Origin: Periplaneta americana
Taxonomy: Eukaryota > Arthropoda > Insecta > Blattodea > Blattidae
Assembly: GCF_040183065.1 (NCBI RefSeq)
Contig: NC_091130.1
Coordinates: forward strand, 28,194,359 to 28,258,358
DNA: 64,000 nucleotides
Reading direction: 5' to 3'
Of the stretch, positions 47,061 through 58,308 are shown in pieces. The position numbers and the translations under genes are program-made. Below the pieces are notes generated by a model. The model was given only the letters and a program-made list of their open reading frames with translations. It did no database searches and was not told the DNA's origin. Within the stretch, counting starts at the first letter, position 1, and each line of letters starts with the position of its first letter.

Positions 47061-48064
47061 TTGTTGTTGTTGTTGTTGTTTTCTAATGCCAGGCGTTTGA
47101 CCTCTTGCACTCCAATATTTTTCAAAGATATTATCATGACCAGCCACTGAAGCACAGATTTTGAGGTGTTCCGAATCCATTTTTTGGTTTGAGTTCCACA
47201 ATGGGCAGTTAGGGGACTGATATATTCCATTTCTATGCAGCTGCTTGGCCAAACAATCATGGCCTGTTGCCGATCTAAATGCAGCTACAGACGATTTTCG
47301 TGGTAAATCGGGAATTAACTGTGGATTTTGATGCAGAGAGTTCCATTTTTTCCCTTGGGATTGAGTTATAAAATTTTGTTTGTTGAAGTCTAAGTATGTA
47401 GATTTAATAAATCTCTTCACAGAGTAATACGTAGATTTAGTAACAGGCCTGTAAGTAGCAGTGCTGCCCTTCTTTGTTAAAGCATCCGCATTCTCGTTTC
47501 CCAGGATTCCACAATGGGATGGTATCCATTGGAATACAATTCTTTTATTGAGTGATATTAATTGAGAGAGAATTTTAGTTATTTCTGCTGTTTGAGATGA
47601 AGGTGTGTGTGTAGAGACTATTGATAGAATAGCTGCTTTGGAGTCTGGCAATATAACTGCATTCCTAAATTTATTGATGTGGCATAGAAGATTCCTGAGA
47701 CATTCACTTATTGCAATGATTTCACCATCAAAACTTGTTGTTCCATATCCAAGAAATCTATAAAGTGAGAAGAGACAGCACGTAACACCTGCACCGGCAC
47801 CTTGTTCTCTGGAGATCAAGGATCCGTCGGTGTATAAATGAAGCCAGTTTTGTGGAGGGTACCTAATATTAATTGTCTCTAAAGACAATTGTTTCAGTAG
47901 TTCAGTATTTACTTCTGATTTCAGTATTTCTTCTGTTAAATTTAGATTATATTCTATATTTAATAGAGTTAAAGGGTTTGGTTTAATTTGTAAGTTTTCT
48001 TTTAAATTCGGGATGTTGATTTTCTGTTTTAATTCTTGAACAATGGATATATTATATTCATACC
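47061..48064 (-). pseudogene. Non-LTR retrotransposon RNase H region, copy 1
   Basis: Minus-strand frame with an RNase H domain: LHLYTDGSLI (first catalytic Asp), SFDGEIIAISECL (Glu), ILPDSKAAILSI (Asp), and FQWIPSHCGILGNENADAL (final His/Asp). A C-terminal zinc-like block, CPLWNSNQKMDSEHLKIC, has Trp where the second Cys is expected. Its 3' end is a (CAA)n tail (TTG repeats at 47061-47080 on the + strand). It is truncated at the 5' side near 48064, just outside the LTR element. RNase H normally removes RNA from the RNA-DNA hybrid in I/R1/Jockey-type elements. Confidence 0.85.
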
Positions 48065-48110
48065 TGAAAGGAACAAGGACAACTAAAAATAAATCAAGAA
48101 AATACAATAT

Positions 48111-48888
48111 TGTGAATTTTATTAGTAACAACAATGTAATTTATTCGTCACAACAATAATTCCTTTCTACAATTCACCTTAAACGCTCTCGTCAACAATT
48201 GGATCTTCACTCAACACAGTATTCGTTACAGCACTCCACCGACGACAATGACAACTTACTTGGACTATTACGCACAACAATGAACTGTTAATCTTAACTA
48301 ATATTTACACAGTACTATTTACAAATCAGAACTACCAGTTCTCAGTTCACAGTTCTTCTATCTCAGTCACTCGAGTTCACAGTATCTCGAACCACAGACC
48401 TTCAGAGACAGTTCACTGTATTCGAACTCGGGTCCCTCCAACTGCGGTCCACTGCACTCGAACTCAGGTCCCTCCAACTGCGGTCCACTGCACTCGAACT
48501 CAGGCCTTCGGATGCTGACGCAGATGCGGACGCACACTCGAGTCGAACTCCGGCACACAAGACTGGCTTGCTTGCTCTGGCTTTCTCACTGACTGGCTGA
48601 CTAATCAACTGAAAACTCTGCTCTAGTTCGCTGGCGCTTCTTCTTTTATAGCAAAATCATAGTTGCGAGAAATTTCTACAGGTGTGTAGAGAATTATCTC
48701 GATATCTCCACTTCGACGGACTTCTGGAATAGTCGGGAAGGTCGTTCCACATTCACTGCGTTAAGTAGCAGCTGCGCGCGCAGCCTCCCCTCGCGTGTAG
48801 GCCCCTTTCCCCTTTCCCCGTGAAGCCCGCGCGATATGCTCTCTCGCGGGACGCTGGTCGTGAGTTCGAATCTCACGTCGCTGTCACA
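48111..48888 (-). repeat. 3' LTR of the Gypsy-type element
   Basis: 778 bp, beginning TGTGA and ending TCACA on either strand. It differs from the other LTR at about six positions by eye (about 0.8 percent), implying a fairly recent insertion. It contains three tandem copies of a unit of about 39 bp (48413-48500, ACTGCACTCGAACTCAGG) and a tRNA T-arm-like sequence at 48860-48876. Confidence 0.95.
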
Positions 48889-48901
48889 TTGCTCCCTCCT
48901 T
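48889..48901 (-). promoter_or_regulatory. Polypurine tract
   Basis: AAGGAGGGAGCAA directly upstream (minus strand) of the 3' LTR; the expected primer site for plus-strand DNA synthesis. The pol stop codon overlaps its upstream edge. Confidence 0.8.
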
Positions 48902-51900
48902 AGGACTGCTCGTCCCGGGCAGTCCCTTGGTAGGCTGCTAATCGGTCCAGATGCACCACCATCATCTTCCCTCGAGGTTGTCGCTGGATGCGGTACACCA
49001 CGTCATTGATCCGGGTCACCACGCGGTATGGTCCATCCCAGGCACGCTGCAGCTTTGGTGATTTCCCTTTGGTCCTGGTAGGTCGATACAGCCACACCAG
49101 GTCGCCCTCCTGGAATCCTGCAGAGTTGGCTAATCTGTCGTAGCGCACCTTCATCCTGTCGCTGGCCATCTTGAGGTGCTCTCTGGCCAGTTGGTGAACT
49201 CCATTCAACTTCTCGGTGAGTTCTGCCACATAGTCAGTCGCTGGCTGGTCGGCGCTGGGTGGCGTGCCAAATAGCAGATCACAGGGCAGGCGCAGCTCTC
49301 TCCCGAAAACCATGTTTGCCGGTGTCATCCCTGTTGTATCGTGGATCGAAGCTCTGTAGGCCAAGAGGAACAGTGGAACTCTGGCATCCCAGTCTCGTTG
49401 ATGGTTGGACACCACCTTCCGCAGGTGCTCCTCCACGGTTTTGATGTATCGTTCCACCATGCCGTCGGACTGTGGGTGGAGGGGAGTGGTCCTGGTTTTA
49501 TGCACCCCCAGACGCTCGAGCAATTCTCCCATCAGGTTGGATTCGAAGTTGCGCCCCTGATCGCTATGCAATTCTCGGGGCACCCCGAATCGGCAGATGA
49601 AGTTGTCAAGCAGCGCGTCGGCCACCGTCGAAGCCTCTTGGTTGGGAATCGCGTACACCTCTGGCCATTTTGTGAAGTAATCCATGGCGACTAACAGGTA
49701 GCGGTTCCCGCGATCCGTGACCGGGAACGGTCCAGCAACGTCGATGGCGATCCTCTCAAAAGGAGCTCCCACGTTGTACTGCTGCATGGCTCCCCTGCTG
49801 CGGGTCCTTGGTCCGCGACTGGCTGCACAGGTGTCGCATCTTCGGCACCATTGTTCCGTGTCGGTTCTCTGATGCAACCAATAGAACCTCTGCCTTAACT
49901 TGTCCAGCGTCCTGTAGGCTCCCAGGTGGCCTCCAGTCACTCCAGCATGAGTCTCCTCCAGCACTTCCTTCACCTTGCTCCTGGGCAGGACAAGTTGTTC
50001 TATGTGGGTCCTTCCATCGGCCGACTCCCAAATCCTCTTCAGGATACCGTCCTTGACAGTGAAGGATTCCCACTGGGCCCAGTAGCTCTTGTAAGTGGTG
50101 CTACTCTTGGTTTCACAAGTAAAGAACCTTCGTTGCAGGGTTGGGTTCAGGAAGCCATAAATCTGACTGACACGCTCCCCCCATTAGTGAAACTGTGGAC
50201 AAAGATACCGCCAGGAGACCGCAGAGAATGCTGTGTTGTGAATTTTCCATCTTTGAAAGAATCCAACCAGTTGCAAAAGAAAATACATTTAAAGAGTCCA
50301 GTCAAGAGCAAACGTGGCAACAGCTTCCCCTAACTGGCCTGTCAATCACTGTCATCTGTGTAGAAGTGGTGTGAGGCCAGGGTTCTTTACTTGTGGAGCC
50401 GAGAGTACGGTTGGCGATATCGGCCCATACTGGTCTCTGGCCGGACTCCACATCACGTAGTAGCTGTCCAATGTTTGGGTCCTCCTTATGGCGGCGTTAT
50501 CCCATCCTGGGCTCGGCTGGGCGGCAATTGCTCGGACTGCGTGGGCGCCATCCCGCTCTTCTACTTTCAGGCAGTGTTTACAGCCATCCGGGCACGGGCG
50601 TCGTGATAAGGCATCAGCGTTGGAATGTTTCTTCCCTTGTCGGTGTTCGGAGGTGAAGTTGTACTCCTGCAGTCGTTGAACCCAACGGGCGGTCTGCCCC
50701 TCCAGATTCTTGAAGCCCAATAGCCAGGTGAGTGCAGAATGGTCTGTCCTCAGATGAAACTCCTGGCCATACAAATATTTGTGGAAATGCTTCAGGGCTT
50801 CCACAATGGCAAGAAGTTCTCTACGGGTCACGCAGTAGTTTCTCTCAGCCTTGGACAATGTTCGGCTGAAGTAGGCAATCACCCTCTCTTGCCCGTCCTG
50901 TTCCTGAGAGAGTACTCCGCCGATGCCTACGTTGCTATCGTCCGTGTCGAGCGTGAACTTCCTTCCAGGGATGGGATATCCCAGTACAGGAGCAGTGCAG
51001 AGCGCCTCTTTCAGTGACTGGAAGGATGACTCCGCCTCGTCCGTCCACTGGAATTGTCGTTTCTCCTCGGTCAGCTGGGTTAGAGGCTTAGCGATGTTGG
51101 CGTACCCAGCTACGAACCTTCTGTAATAAGTGCAGAGGCCGAGAAAGCGGCGCAACTCCTGTTTGTCCCTCGGTCTCGGCCATCCTCTGACGGCTTGTAG
51201 CTTCTCCGGGTCCGTGGCCACTCCGTTCGTCCCAACTACGTGCCCCAAGTAGCTGACCTTCTTCTGGAACAGATGACATTTCTTCGGGTTCAACTTCAGT
51301 CTGGCTTGTCGCAGTCTCTCGAACACTTTCCTCAGGTTCAACAGCTGTTCGCCGAAAGTCTTGCCCACCACGATGACGTCATCAAGGTACAGCAAACAGG
51401 TGTCATATGTCAGGCCTCTCATTACGGACTCCATTAGTCTCTGGAATGTAGCCGGGGCGTTGCAGAGGCCGAACGGCATAACGGTGAACTGCCATAGTCC
51501 CTGGCCTGTAGAGAATGCCGTTTTCTCCTTGTCCTAAGGATGTAGCGCCACCTGCCAGTATCCTGACTTGAGATCCAACGTCGAGAACCACTCTGCTCCG
51601 GCCAGAGTGTCCAAGGTGTCGTCAATTCGTGGAAGGGGAAAGCAGTCTTTCCTGGTGACGTCATTCAGTCTTCTGTAGTCCACGCAGAAACGCAGGTCCC
51701 CATTCTTCTTCTTCACCAGCACCACAGGTGATGACCAAGGGCTGTCGGATTCCTCGATGACTCCTCATGCTTTCATGCCCTCCAGTTGGCTGTCAATCTC
51801 CTTCTGTTTAGCTAGAGGGACGCGTCGAGAAGGTTGTCTGATTGGGCGAGCATTTCCGGTGTCAATGCGGTGCTGAACTTTCTCCGTTCTCCCGTAGCCG

Positions 51901-52763
51901 TTTTCAGACAGACTGAACACGTCCTGAAACTCTGTCAATAGATCGTGGACTTGTCTTCTTTTTTTTTTTTTGCTTAAATTCGCCGGCAATTCTTGAGCCA
52001 GCTCTTTCAGTGATGGGTCTAGATCTGGACGTGGTCGATGACACTCCTCGTTTTCTGCCAGCGACGTCACAGATACCACCGGCTCGACGTTACCTAGTAC
52101 AGTTCCACTAGGCACCTCCTTGTCCCGATTGGTGACATTCAGGACCCTCACCGGTACCACCTTCTGCTTCGGGAGTAGGGATCTGGCCACATAAACCCCA
52201 TCTGTCGGAGTTGTTTCCGAATCGAGGAGCGGGTTTCTCTTCGGCTGTCCGTCCAGTCTTGCCATCACCACCATCTCGCAGCCTGCCGGGATTGTCACAT
52301 GATTCTCCAAGGTCAGTCTGCTTGCAATGGGTTGGTCTTCGACGTCCCTCAGGAACACTTCATCCTGACCAAACCGCAGGATACGGCGCCTGACATCCAC
52401 CGTTGCATCGAAGATCCGCATGGCGTCGAGTCCCAGGATGACGTCTTCAGTGATGTTGGCGACGAACACCCACATCTCCAGTCTCCTCTTTCCCAAGGTC
52501 AAGTCCAGGAAAACCTCTTTTTGGATGGGCAGGTTCTCGCCTGAGGCAGTACGTAGCTCATACCGGCGCAGCGGCGTCCTCCCAGGTACGCCACGCACGA
52601 CGTCAGGTCTGGCGATAGTGAGGGACGCCCCGGTGTCTACCAGTACTCTGCATGGGCGGCCTCTTATCCATCCGTCAGCAATCAGCCCATCGTCGCATCT
52701 TCTGTTAACTGTCTTCAAGATCAGCCGAGGGGATGGTGATGACGGCGCCGACGTGCCCCTCAT
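48900..52763 (-). pseudogene. Gypsy-type pol: protease, RT, RNase H, integrase
   Basis: One frame, interrupted. Order from 52763: aspartic protease (CRVLVDTGASLTIARPD); RT ([42 protein letters not shown] as the catalytic box); RNase H (FTLDTDDSNVGIGGVLSQEQ, with LRTDHSALTWLL); integrase with an HHCC finger (HAGVTGGHLG..CRRCDTC) and a DDE core (IDVAGPFP, HSDQGRNF, HPQSDGMVERY). Stops lie at 51765-51767 (TGA) and 51534-51536 (TAG), both inside the RT. A 306-bp insertion separates RNase H from integrase without changing the frame but brings a further stop. The start lies in the -1 frame relative to the gag end. Confidence 0.93.
50102..50407 (+). mobile_element. 306-bp inverted-repeat insertion inside pol, carrying an unexplained reading frame
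   Basis: The ends 50102-50128 and 50381-50407 are inverted repeats, 24 of 27 identical, both containing CACAAGTAAAGAACC. On the + strand an acceptor-like CTTCGTTGCAG is followed by an open frame to a stop near 50333: GWVQEAINLTDTLPPLVKL, WTKIPPGDRRECCVVNFPS, then a basic Lys-rich end. I do not recognise the protein. No clear target duplication was found. It looks like a small non-autonomous element that may have captured part of a gene. Confidence 0.6.
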
Positions 52764-52777
52764 CGCATCGGCCCCTT

Positions 52778-54129
52778 TTAGTTTTCCTGTTTGTGACCAG
52801 ATCGGTCACAGTCCCTCCTCAGGTGTCCAGGCTCGCCACAGGACCAGCAAGTAGGCACTCCTCGTCTTCGTCGCTCGGGTGATTTCGGTTGACGCTCCTC
52901 GACGTCGGCCGCCGCGACGCTCCTAATCCGGTGCGACGTCGAGACGTTCGCCGTCAACTTTGCTGCCTCCATCCTGAGGGCCGCCGCCAGAGCTGCGTTG
53001 ATGGTACGATGCTCTGCCAGGAGTAGCTGTTGTCTGATTTCGGGGTCTCGAACTCCGCTGCCGAAGGTGTAGGCCGCCTCTCCAGCGATAAAATCATTAG
53101 GTAGGCCCCTGAGGGCCTTATGGGCCAGTTGTTCCACCGCCATCGCGAATTCTTGTAGGGACTCGCCTGACTGTTGGACCCTCGTTTTTAGTTGGGTCCT
53201 AAATGCTGCAGCAAGTTGATGGTCACCATAACGTCCCTCCAGGGCCGCCATTATCTCAGCGGCTGTCCCATCTTCTGGAACGCTGTGAAGAATCTCCGAC
53301 GCCTGTCCCTGAAGCGCGGCCAGCAGCTGAGTGGTTTTCTCTGCTGGCGTCCACCCATTGTGCTCTGCGATGGCCTCGAACTGGCGACGGAATATCGCCC
53401 AAGACGTCGTACCGTCGAATTTTGGCGTCTTGACGTTGTAATGTCTGGCTGAAGGCGATGGTTCCCCAGGGCCACTATATGAGGTCCTCCATTCTGTCGC
53501 CGATCTTTCCATGGCCCGTTGAACTTCCTCGGCAATTATCTGTTTCTGTTCTTTAGCCTGGCGATCCACCAACGCGAGGATGTGCTTGTTTTCTTCAGCA
53601 TGTCGGTCCATCAACGTATGTGCTTGTTTTCCTCGGCGTGTTTGTCCATCACCTCACTCGTCTTGTCCAGCAACTCGTTCGTCTGCTCTTGACGACGCTC
53701 GAGATCGCGGATTTTGCCGTCGAAATGGTCTACCTCCTGTCTCAATTCGGTTACTGCCTCGTTTATACTTGTAAAATTCTTGTTTAGGTTGTCAAGGTCG
53801 GCTTTGAGTTCGTCTTTCACGATGGAGACAATTCCATCTACGTGGGCTGAAACGCTTTCTATTTGCGTAGTGACGTCATCTTTCACTCCGCTTATGTCGC
53901 CTTTCACTCCGCTTATGTCACTTTTCATCTCCGTTTTTACTTCACTTATGTCGCCCTTCACTTCACTTATGTCACTTTTCATCTCCGTTTTCACTTCACT
54001 TATATCGTTCTTAACCTCACTGATGTGCTTGTTCATGTCGTTCATGTTATCTTTTACTTCACTAATGTGCATGTTCATTTCTGCTTTCATTTCTGCGATG
54101 GCTTGCAGGATCTGCTGTAGGTTCTCCAT
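52778..54129 (-). pseudogene. Gypsy-type gag, frame-shifted
   Basis: The N-terminal part (53611-54129, 172 codons) is a predicted coiled coil made of repeats such as DISEVKTEMKS and DISGVKG, and starts 12 bases after the primer binding site. The C-terminal part (52778-53614) has the retroviral-type gag core (KTPKFDGTTSWAIFRRQF, EGRYGDHQLAAAFRTQL) and one CCHC zinc knuckle, CWSCGEPGHLRRDC, then ends at TAA (52780-52778). The two parts are in different frames: at the junction a segment is tandemly duplicated (DKHAEENKHI / DRHAEENKHI) and one copy lacks four bases. Near the stop, AGGAAAACTAA is a plausible but non-canonical place for -1 slippage into pol. Confidence 0.9.
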
Positions 54130-54140
54130 TGTCGATAATG

Positions 54141-54158
54141 TCCCGATTCTGACACCAA
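54141..54158 (-). promoter_or_regulatory. Primer binding site
   Basis: TTGGTGTCAGAATCGGGA immediately downstream (minus strand) of the 5' LTR. The TGG start and 16-17 nt of tRNA-complementary sequence are typical; the tRNA is not assigned. Confidence 0.8.
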
Positions 54159-54936
54159 TGTGAATTTTATTAGTAACAACAATGTAATTTATTCGTCACA
54201 ACAAGAATTCCTTTCTACAATTCACCTTAAACGCTCTCGTCAACAATTGGATCTTCACTCAACACAGTATTCGCTATAGCACTCCGCCGACGACAATGAC
54301 AACTTACTTGGACTATTACGCACAACAATGAACTGTTAATCTTAACTAGTATTTACACAGTACTATTTACAAATCAGAACTACCAGTTCTCAGTTCACAG
54401 TTCTTCTATCTCAGTCACTCGAGTTCACAGTATCTCGAACCACAGACCTTCAGAGACAGTTCACTGTACTCGAACTCGGGTCCCTCCAACTGCGGTCCAC
54501 TGCACTCGAACTCAGGTCCCTCCAACTGCGGTCCACTGCACTCGAACTCAGGCCTTCGGATGCTGACGCAGATGCGGACGCACACTCGAGTCGAACTCCG
54601 GCACACAAGACTGGCTTGCTTGCTCTGGCTTTCTCACTGACTGGCTGACTAATCAACTGAAAACTCTGCTCTAGTTCGCTGGCGCTTCTTCTTTTATAGC
54701 AAAATCATAGTTGCGAGAAATTTCTACAGGTGTGTAGAGAATTATCTCGATATCTCCACTTCGACGGACTTCTGGAATAGTCGGGAAGGTCGTTCCACAT
54801 TCACTGCGTTAAGTAGCAGCTGCGCGCGCAGCCTCCCCTCGCGTGTAGGCCCCTTTCCCCTTTCCCCGTGAAGCCCGCGCGATATGCTCTCTCGCGGGAC
54901 GCTGGTCGTGAGTTCGAATCTCACGTCGCTGTCACA
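54159..54936 (-). repeat. 5' LTR of the Gypsy-type element
   Basis: 778 bp, same ends and internal repeats as the other LTR; the triple unit is at 54461-54548 and the T-arm-like sequence at 54908-54924. On the minus strand it should hold the promoter. A TATA-like TATAAAAGAAG occurs in the region + 54690-54700, read in reverse. Confidence 0.95.
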
Positions 54937-55095
54937 ATATATAAAAATTTGGAGACAATAGTATAATGCAACAACATTCATTTTACTACGTTGCATGGTT
55001 TTTAAAATGAACATATTTGTTTTTAAATCAAATCAATAGGTAAAAAATAATACGATCATACAGGAAATATGGTGCGGTTAACATGGATTTTGGTA

Positions 55096-55484
55096 CTATT
55101 TTTCTTCATGTAGAACATGATCTGTTTTGGGTGGTTGCTTTACTTGTATAAAGCACGCTCCTTTTTCATCTTGCTGCTTACCACAGAGTATGACTACACA
55201 CATACCATTATTCGCAATGCTTTCCCACACTGCTTGACACCATATATTTACTCTTTTCAGCATATTGATCTCGTCGCATTCAGCTCGATCTACTTGAATA
55301 TGAGCTACAGTTAGAAAGTTTTCTCTTGCGATGTCACCAGTCTGTGATGCCACCTTCTCGTTTTCTGTTACGAAGCACTTGACAGCTTTATTGTCACTGT
55401 GACTATCATCACCAATACTGATCATGAATTCCGACATGTAACTGGAATATTTGTCAATTACCTCCTCACACCCTACAATGGCAG
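55096..55484 (-). CDS. Unrecognised gene, terminal exon
   Basis: The acceptor on the minus strand is TTACATTCCAG. The first two bases complete a codon begun by the exon at 57807-57960, giving an uninterrupted frame of 128 codons to TAG at 55098-55096. The residues include AIVGCEEVIDKYSSYMSEFM, REVENFL-like REN-FLTVAHIQVDRAECDE, VNIWCQAVWESIANNGMCVV and GACFIQVKQPPKTDH. The composition is like that of a folded globular domain (aromatic and Cys residues spread evenly) and not low complexity. I cannot name the family. No polyadenylation signal stands out in the short stretch after the stop. Confidence 0.5.
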
Positions 55485-56008
55485 CTGGAATGTAACATAA
55501 AAATGTAAATTATAAACATACATCATACAAGTTTGAATGGAATAAGATTGACCCAAATTTTGCTGTATCAACTTGTAAAATGTTCAATGAGGGACATTAG
55601 ATCACATGTGGTTTCTCATCAAGGGGTCATTATTCAAAATCGTAATACAGCGATCATTTTAATATCAAGTAAATACACACTTGCTCCAGATAAACCATTA
55701 CTCGATTCCACCACACAATCTTTAACGGAAATCATTTACACATTCTGAGTTTCTTTAACTTGCAATGAAAATATTTATATTCGTGAAGATTCTGTTTTGA
55801 ATGACACTGTGGATTAGATTTACAAGTTTATAGCAAGAAATAACCAATAAATTAAATAACACAAATAATAATTAATCAAACTGTTTCCTTTTGGTATATA
55901 AAAATATACTAATGTATGTAACAACGTACACTTTAATTCAATTGCAAAGAATCCTAAAATAAGCATATTTAATAAAAGTAATAAGAAAATGGTCTTAAAC
56001 AGAACATC
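55485..56008. other. Putative intron sequence, nothing recognised
   Basis: The 3' part (minus-strand sense) of the presumed 2.3-kb intron of the unrecognised gene. AT-rich, no features seen. Confidence 0.35.
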
Positions 56009-56672
56009 TACAGTAGAACCTCTATTATCCGTGATAATGAAGGGGGTGGATTGAACGGTTAATCGAAAAAATCAGATAATCTGTACCATAAACGATTTTC
56101 GTAATTTTAATAAATAATGTTTATAATCTCGTAAGCTCCTCTATGGTCTTGTATTGAATACGCCAGGTAATGGATCAGTACTTCACTGTTTTAAGTCTGG
56201 TTGTTAACAACGAGTTGTTAAGTTGCAAGGAACTCCTTACAATGGCTGTCTTTTGAAAGATAGGAAGAGTGGACATCTCATGTTGTAGATTTACGTACTT
56301 TACACACTTTATCCTCGATTTGTATTAAATCGCATTCAATTGTGATTCCAGTCTCGTATTCTGAAGTAAGCCACAGTTTCTCATTCCCCAAACCACTTTA
56401 TTTGTACTTTTTGATACTTAGTACAACATAATTTCTTTTGATACCAGTGGAAGTCATTTTATATAGAAGTTATACAGTAAGACAACTTGAACAATAGACC
56501 TTACTGTGTAAGGGCAAAGTCTTGTAATAATCCTCTCTCGAAAAAAATTACGTGCTAATATAATGTACAGAACTTCATATATTTCTGTAGCAAAAAAAAA
56601 AAGCGAGAGAAAGACAGTCGGATAATCTGACAATCGGTTAATAGGGTGACGGATAATCGGGATTCTACTGTA
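56009..56672. mobile_element. Tigger/pogo-type MITE (56011-56670) with TA duplication
   Basis: Ends CAGTAGAACCTCTATTATCC and (reverse complement) CAGTAGAATCCCGATTATCC, each flanked by TA (56009-56010 and 56671-56672). CAGTAGAACC..TTATCCG termini with TA duplication are characteristic of pogo/Tigger elements of the Tc1/mariner superfamily. The 620-bp interior has no transposase frame but includes remnants of more GGATAATC repeats near the right end. Confidence 0.88.
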
Positions 56673-56890
56673 TAAGGATATTATACATCATAAATGAACA
56701 GGAAAACGAGAATTATCAAGTTAGACTTATGGAGATTGCATTTGCTTTTCTTCTTCCCCATGCAGACAACACATTGTTTATTGTTATTCAACTTTATCGA
56801 TTTGGAAGTGTTTTACAAGTGATGATCATGAACCACAAATCCATATTTTATACAGATAATCATGTTCTTCTATTGATCTAAAAACAACTG

Positions 56891-57125
56891 TGACCTGGCA
56901 TAGTTCAGTCGGTTAAGGTGTTTGCCTGTCGATCCTGAGTTGCACTTGAGCAAAAGGTTCGATTCCCGCTTGGGCTAATTACCTGGTTAGGTTTTTTCCG
57001 AGGTTTTCTCCAACCATAAGACCAATGTACGGTAATCTATGGCGATTCCTCGACCTCACCTCGCCAAATACCATCGACGCCAAATAACCTAGTAGTTACC
57101 TAATACAGCCTCGTTATAAAAAAAA
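56891..57125 (+). repeat. tRNA-headed SINE, related to family A
   Basis: Head TGACCTGGCATAGTTCAGTC with A box, B box GGTTCGATTCC, then ACCTGGTTAGGTTTTTTCCG (the core shared with family A) and ending in an A7 run. AACTGT beside both ends may be the target duplication. Confidence 0.8.
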
Positions 57126-57289
57126 CTGTAGCATCCTTCCTCCAAAGATTTGATATAAAAGTGGATACTGTTGAATATTGCAGACAATGATTTAATGTTT
57201 CTACAATGGGGAAGAAAAAACGCTTACAGAAATGAAGAAATTATCAACCTGATATAGTGGACCATGTTTCGTAGAATTCCTTCAGAAAA

Positions 57290-57575
57290 GAAATGAAATA
57301 AAAGTAAATCAGCAGAAGAGACATGGAAAGATAAAATGAAAAAGGAGGGGGCATGATGGAAAAGGATGGAAAAGAAGAAAAGGGAGGGGATAGGAAAGAA
57401 AAGAATAGGAGAGGAGAAGATAGAAAAGGGAAGGAAAAGAAAGAGGAGAGGCAGAGGAGGGGAACTAGAGAGGGTGGGGAGAGGTAGTGAGAGGAGAGGA
57501 AGAGAAATAAAAGAGGAGGAGAAGGAGAGGAAAGGAGAAATTAGAAGAGAGGAGAGGTGAGGGGGAGGGAGAGAA
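57290..57575. repeat. GGA-rich purine tract
   Basis: Runs of GAGGAGAGG and GGAAAAGAAG with almost no pyrimidines. The 120-codon Ser/Pro/Leu-rich minus-strand frame and the Lys/Glu/Arg-rich + frame are composition artefacts. Confidence 0.8.
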
Positions 57576-57806
57576 GCAGTGGTCATGTAAACGAGTTCTC
57601 CTGCTGATTTTCTCTTTCAATTTTAATTGTCTTTTTTTTTCCTCGTTTTCTTTCTTTCCGCTACTTCTTTATTCAAATAACTATAAAGTGAGGGGAGAGT
57701 ATATGAGAGGAAAGTATAGGGAAGATGAGAGAAGATCAAAGGAGATAGATACAAGAAAGAATGGGAATGATGGGAAGATATGGGAGGATTAATAAAGACA
57801 GCTTAC

Positions 57807-57960
57807 CTGAATGATCCGTCTTGGTATACTTACTAATTGTGCTTATAGCAGTCTCGTCACTTGAAGAAGAGTCCGCCGTTACTTGCATCTGACTGTGCTG
57901 GGCTGCAGATCTATGACTCGCAACATTTGCAACTCCAGACTCAGGATCTGTGGCAAACAC
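57807..57960 (-). CDS. Unrecognised gene, internal exon
   Basis: The frame ends CATTCAG|GTAAGC, a strong donor at 57806 (minus strand), one base into a codon, which matches the two bases contributed by the exon at 55484. Residues: TDPESGVANVASHRSAAQH, TADSSSSDETAISTISKYT, KTDHS. Ser/Thr-rich and probably an unstructured linker. The 5' end is uncertain: an in-frame TGA lies just upstream, and acceptor-like AGs occur at about 57963 and 57944. Further upstream exons were not found in the window. Confidence 0.4.
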
Positions 57961-58308
57961 AACTTCTGTACATCATCTGAAAATTCTTATGTACTTATAC
58001 TTTCATATGCCTCACTATTTCTTCATCCCCAAAACCGAAGAAAGAACACGCACATGTATATACATGCTCGTATTTCTAGAAATATAACTTAAAACTTCTA
58101 AGCACAAAAAAAAACCTTTGCTTGACCGCATTATTAAACTAATTTACATACTTAGTTTGTACGTGACTTTAAGAAGTTATATAGTAATGATAACTGTTAT
58201 AAATAAAAGTAATATAGTCTTTAACTCTTATAAGAATGTAGAAATATTCCTTCATTCATATGCGAAAAATAATTGTATTTTATTTAGGCTGAATGAACTA
58301 ATACAAGA
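57961..58308. other. Sequence with nothing recognised
   Basis: AT-rich; possible intron of the unrecognised minus-strand gene. Confidence 0.35.

Larger units (their letters stand above)
48107..54940 (-). mobile_element. Ty3/Gypsy-type LTR retrotransposon (48111-54936), complete but broken
   Basis: Two 778-bp LTRs flank a 5270-bp interior with gag, then protease, reverse transcriptase, RNase H and integrase in one pol frame: the Ty3/Gypsy order. There is no envelope gene. ATAT flanks both ends (48107-48110, 54937-54940) as a 4-bp target duplication. Breaks: a 4-base deletion in gag, two in-frame stops in pol, and a 306-bp insertion between RNase H and integrase. The interior is markedly more GC-rich than the surrounding DNA, which helps to define it. 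Confidence 0.95.

Noticed and set aside
49341..54163. Many + strand frames across 49.2-54.2 kb
   Set aside because: They are shadows of the GC-rich gag-pol region on the minus strand.
57224..57586. 120-codon Ser/Pro/Leu-rich frame
   Set aside because: Complement of a GGA-rich purine tract.
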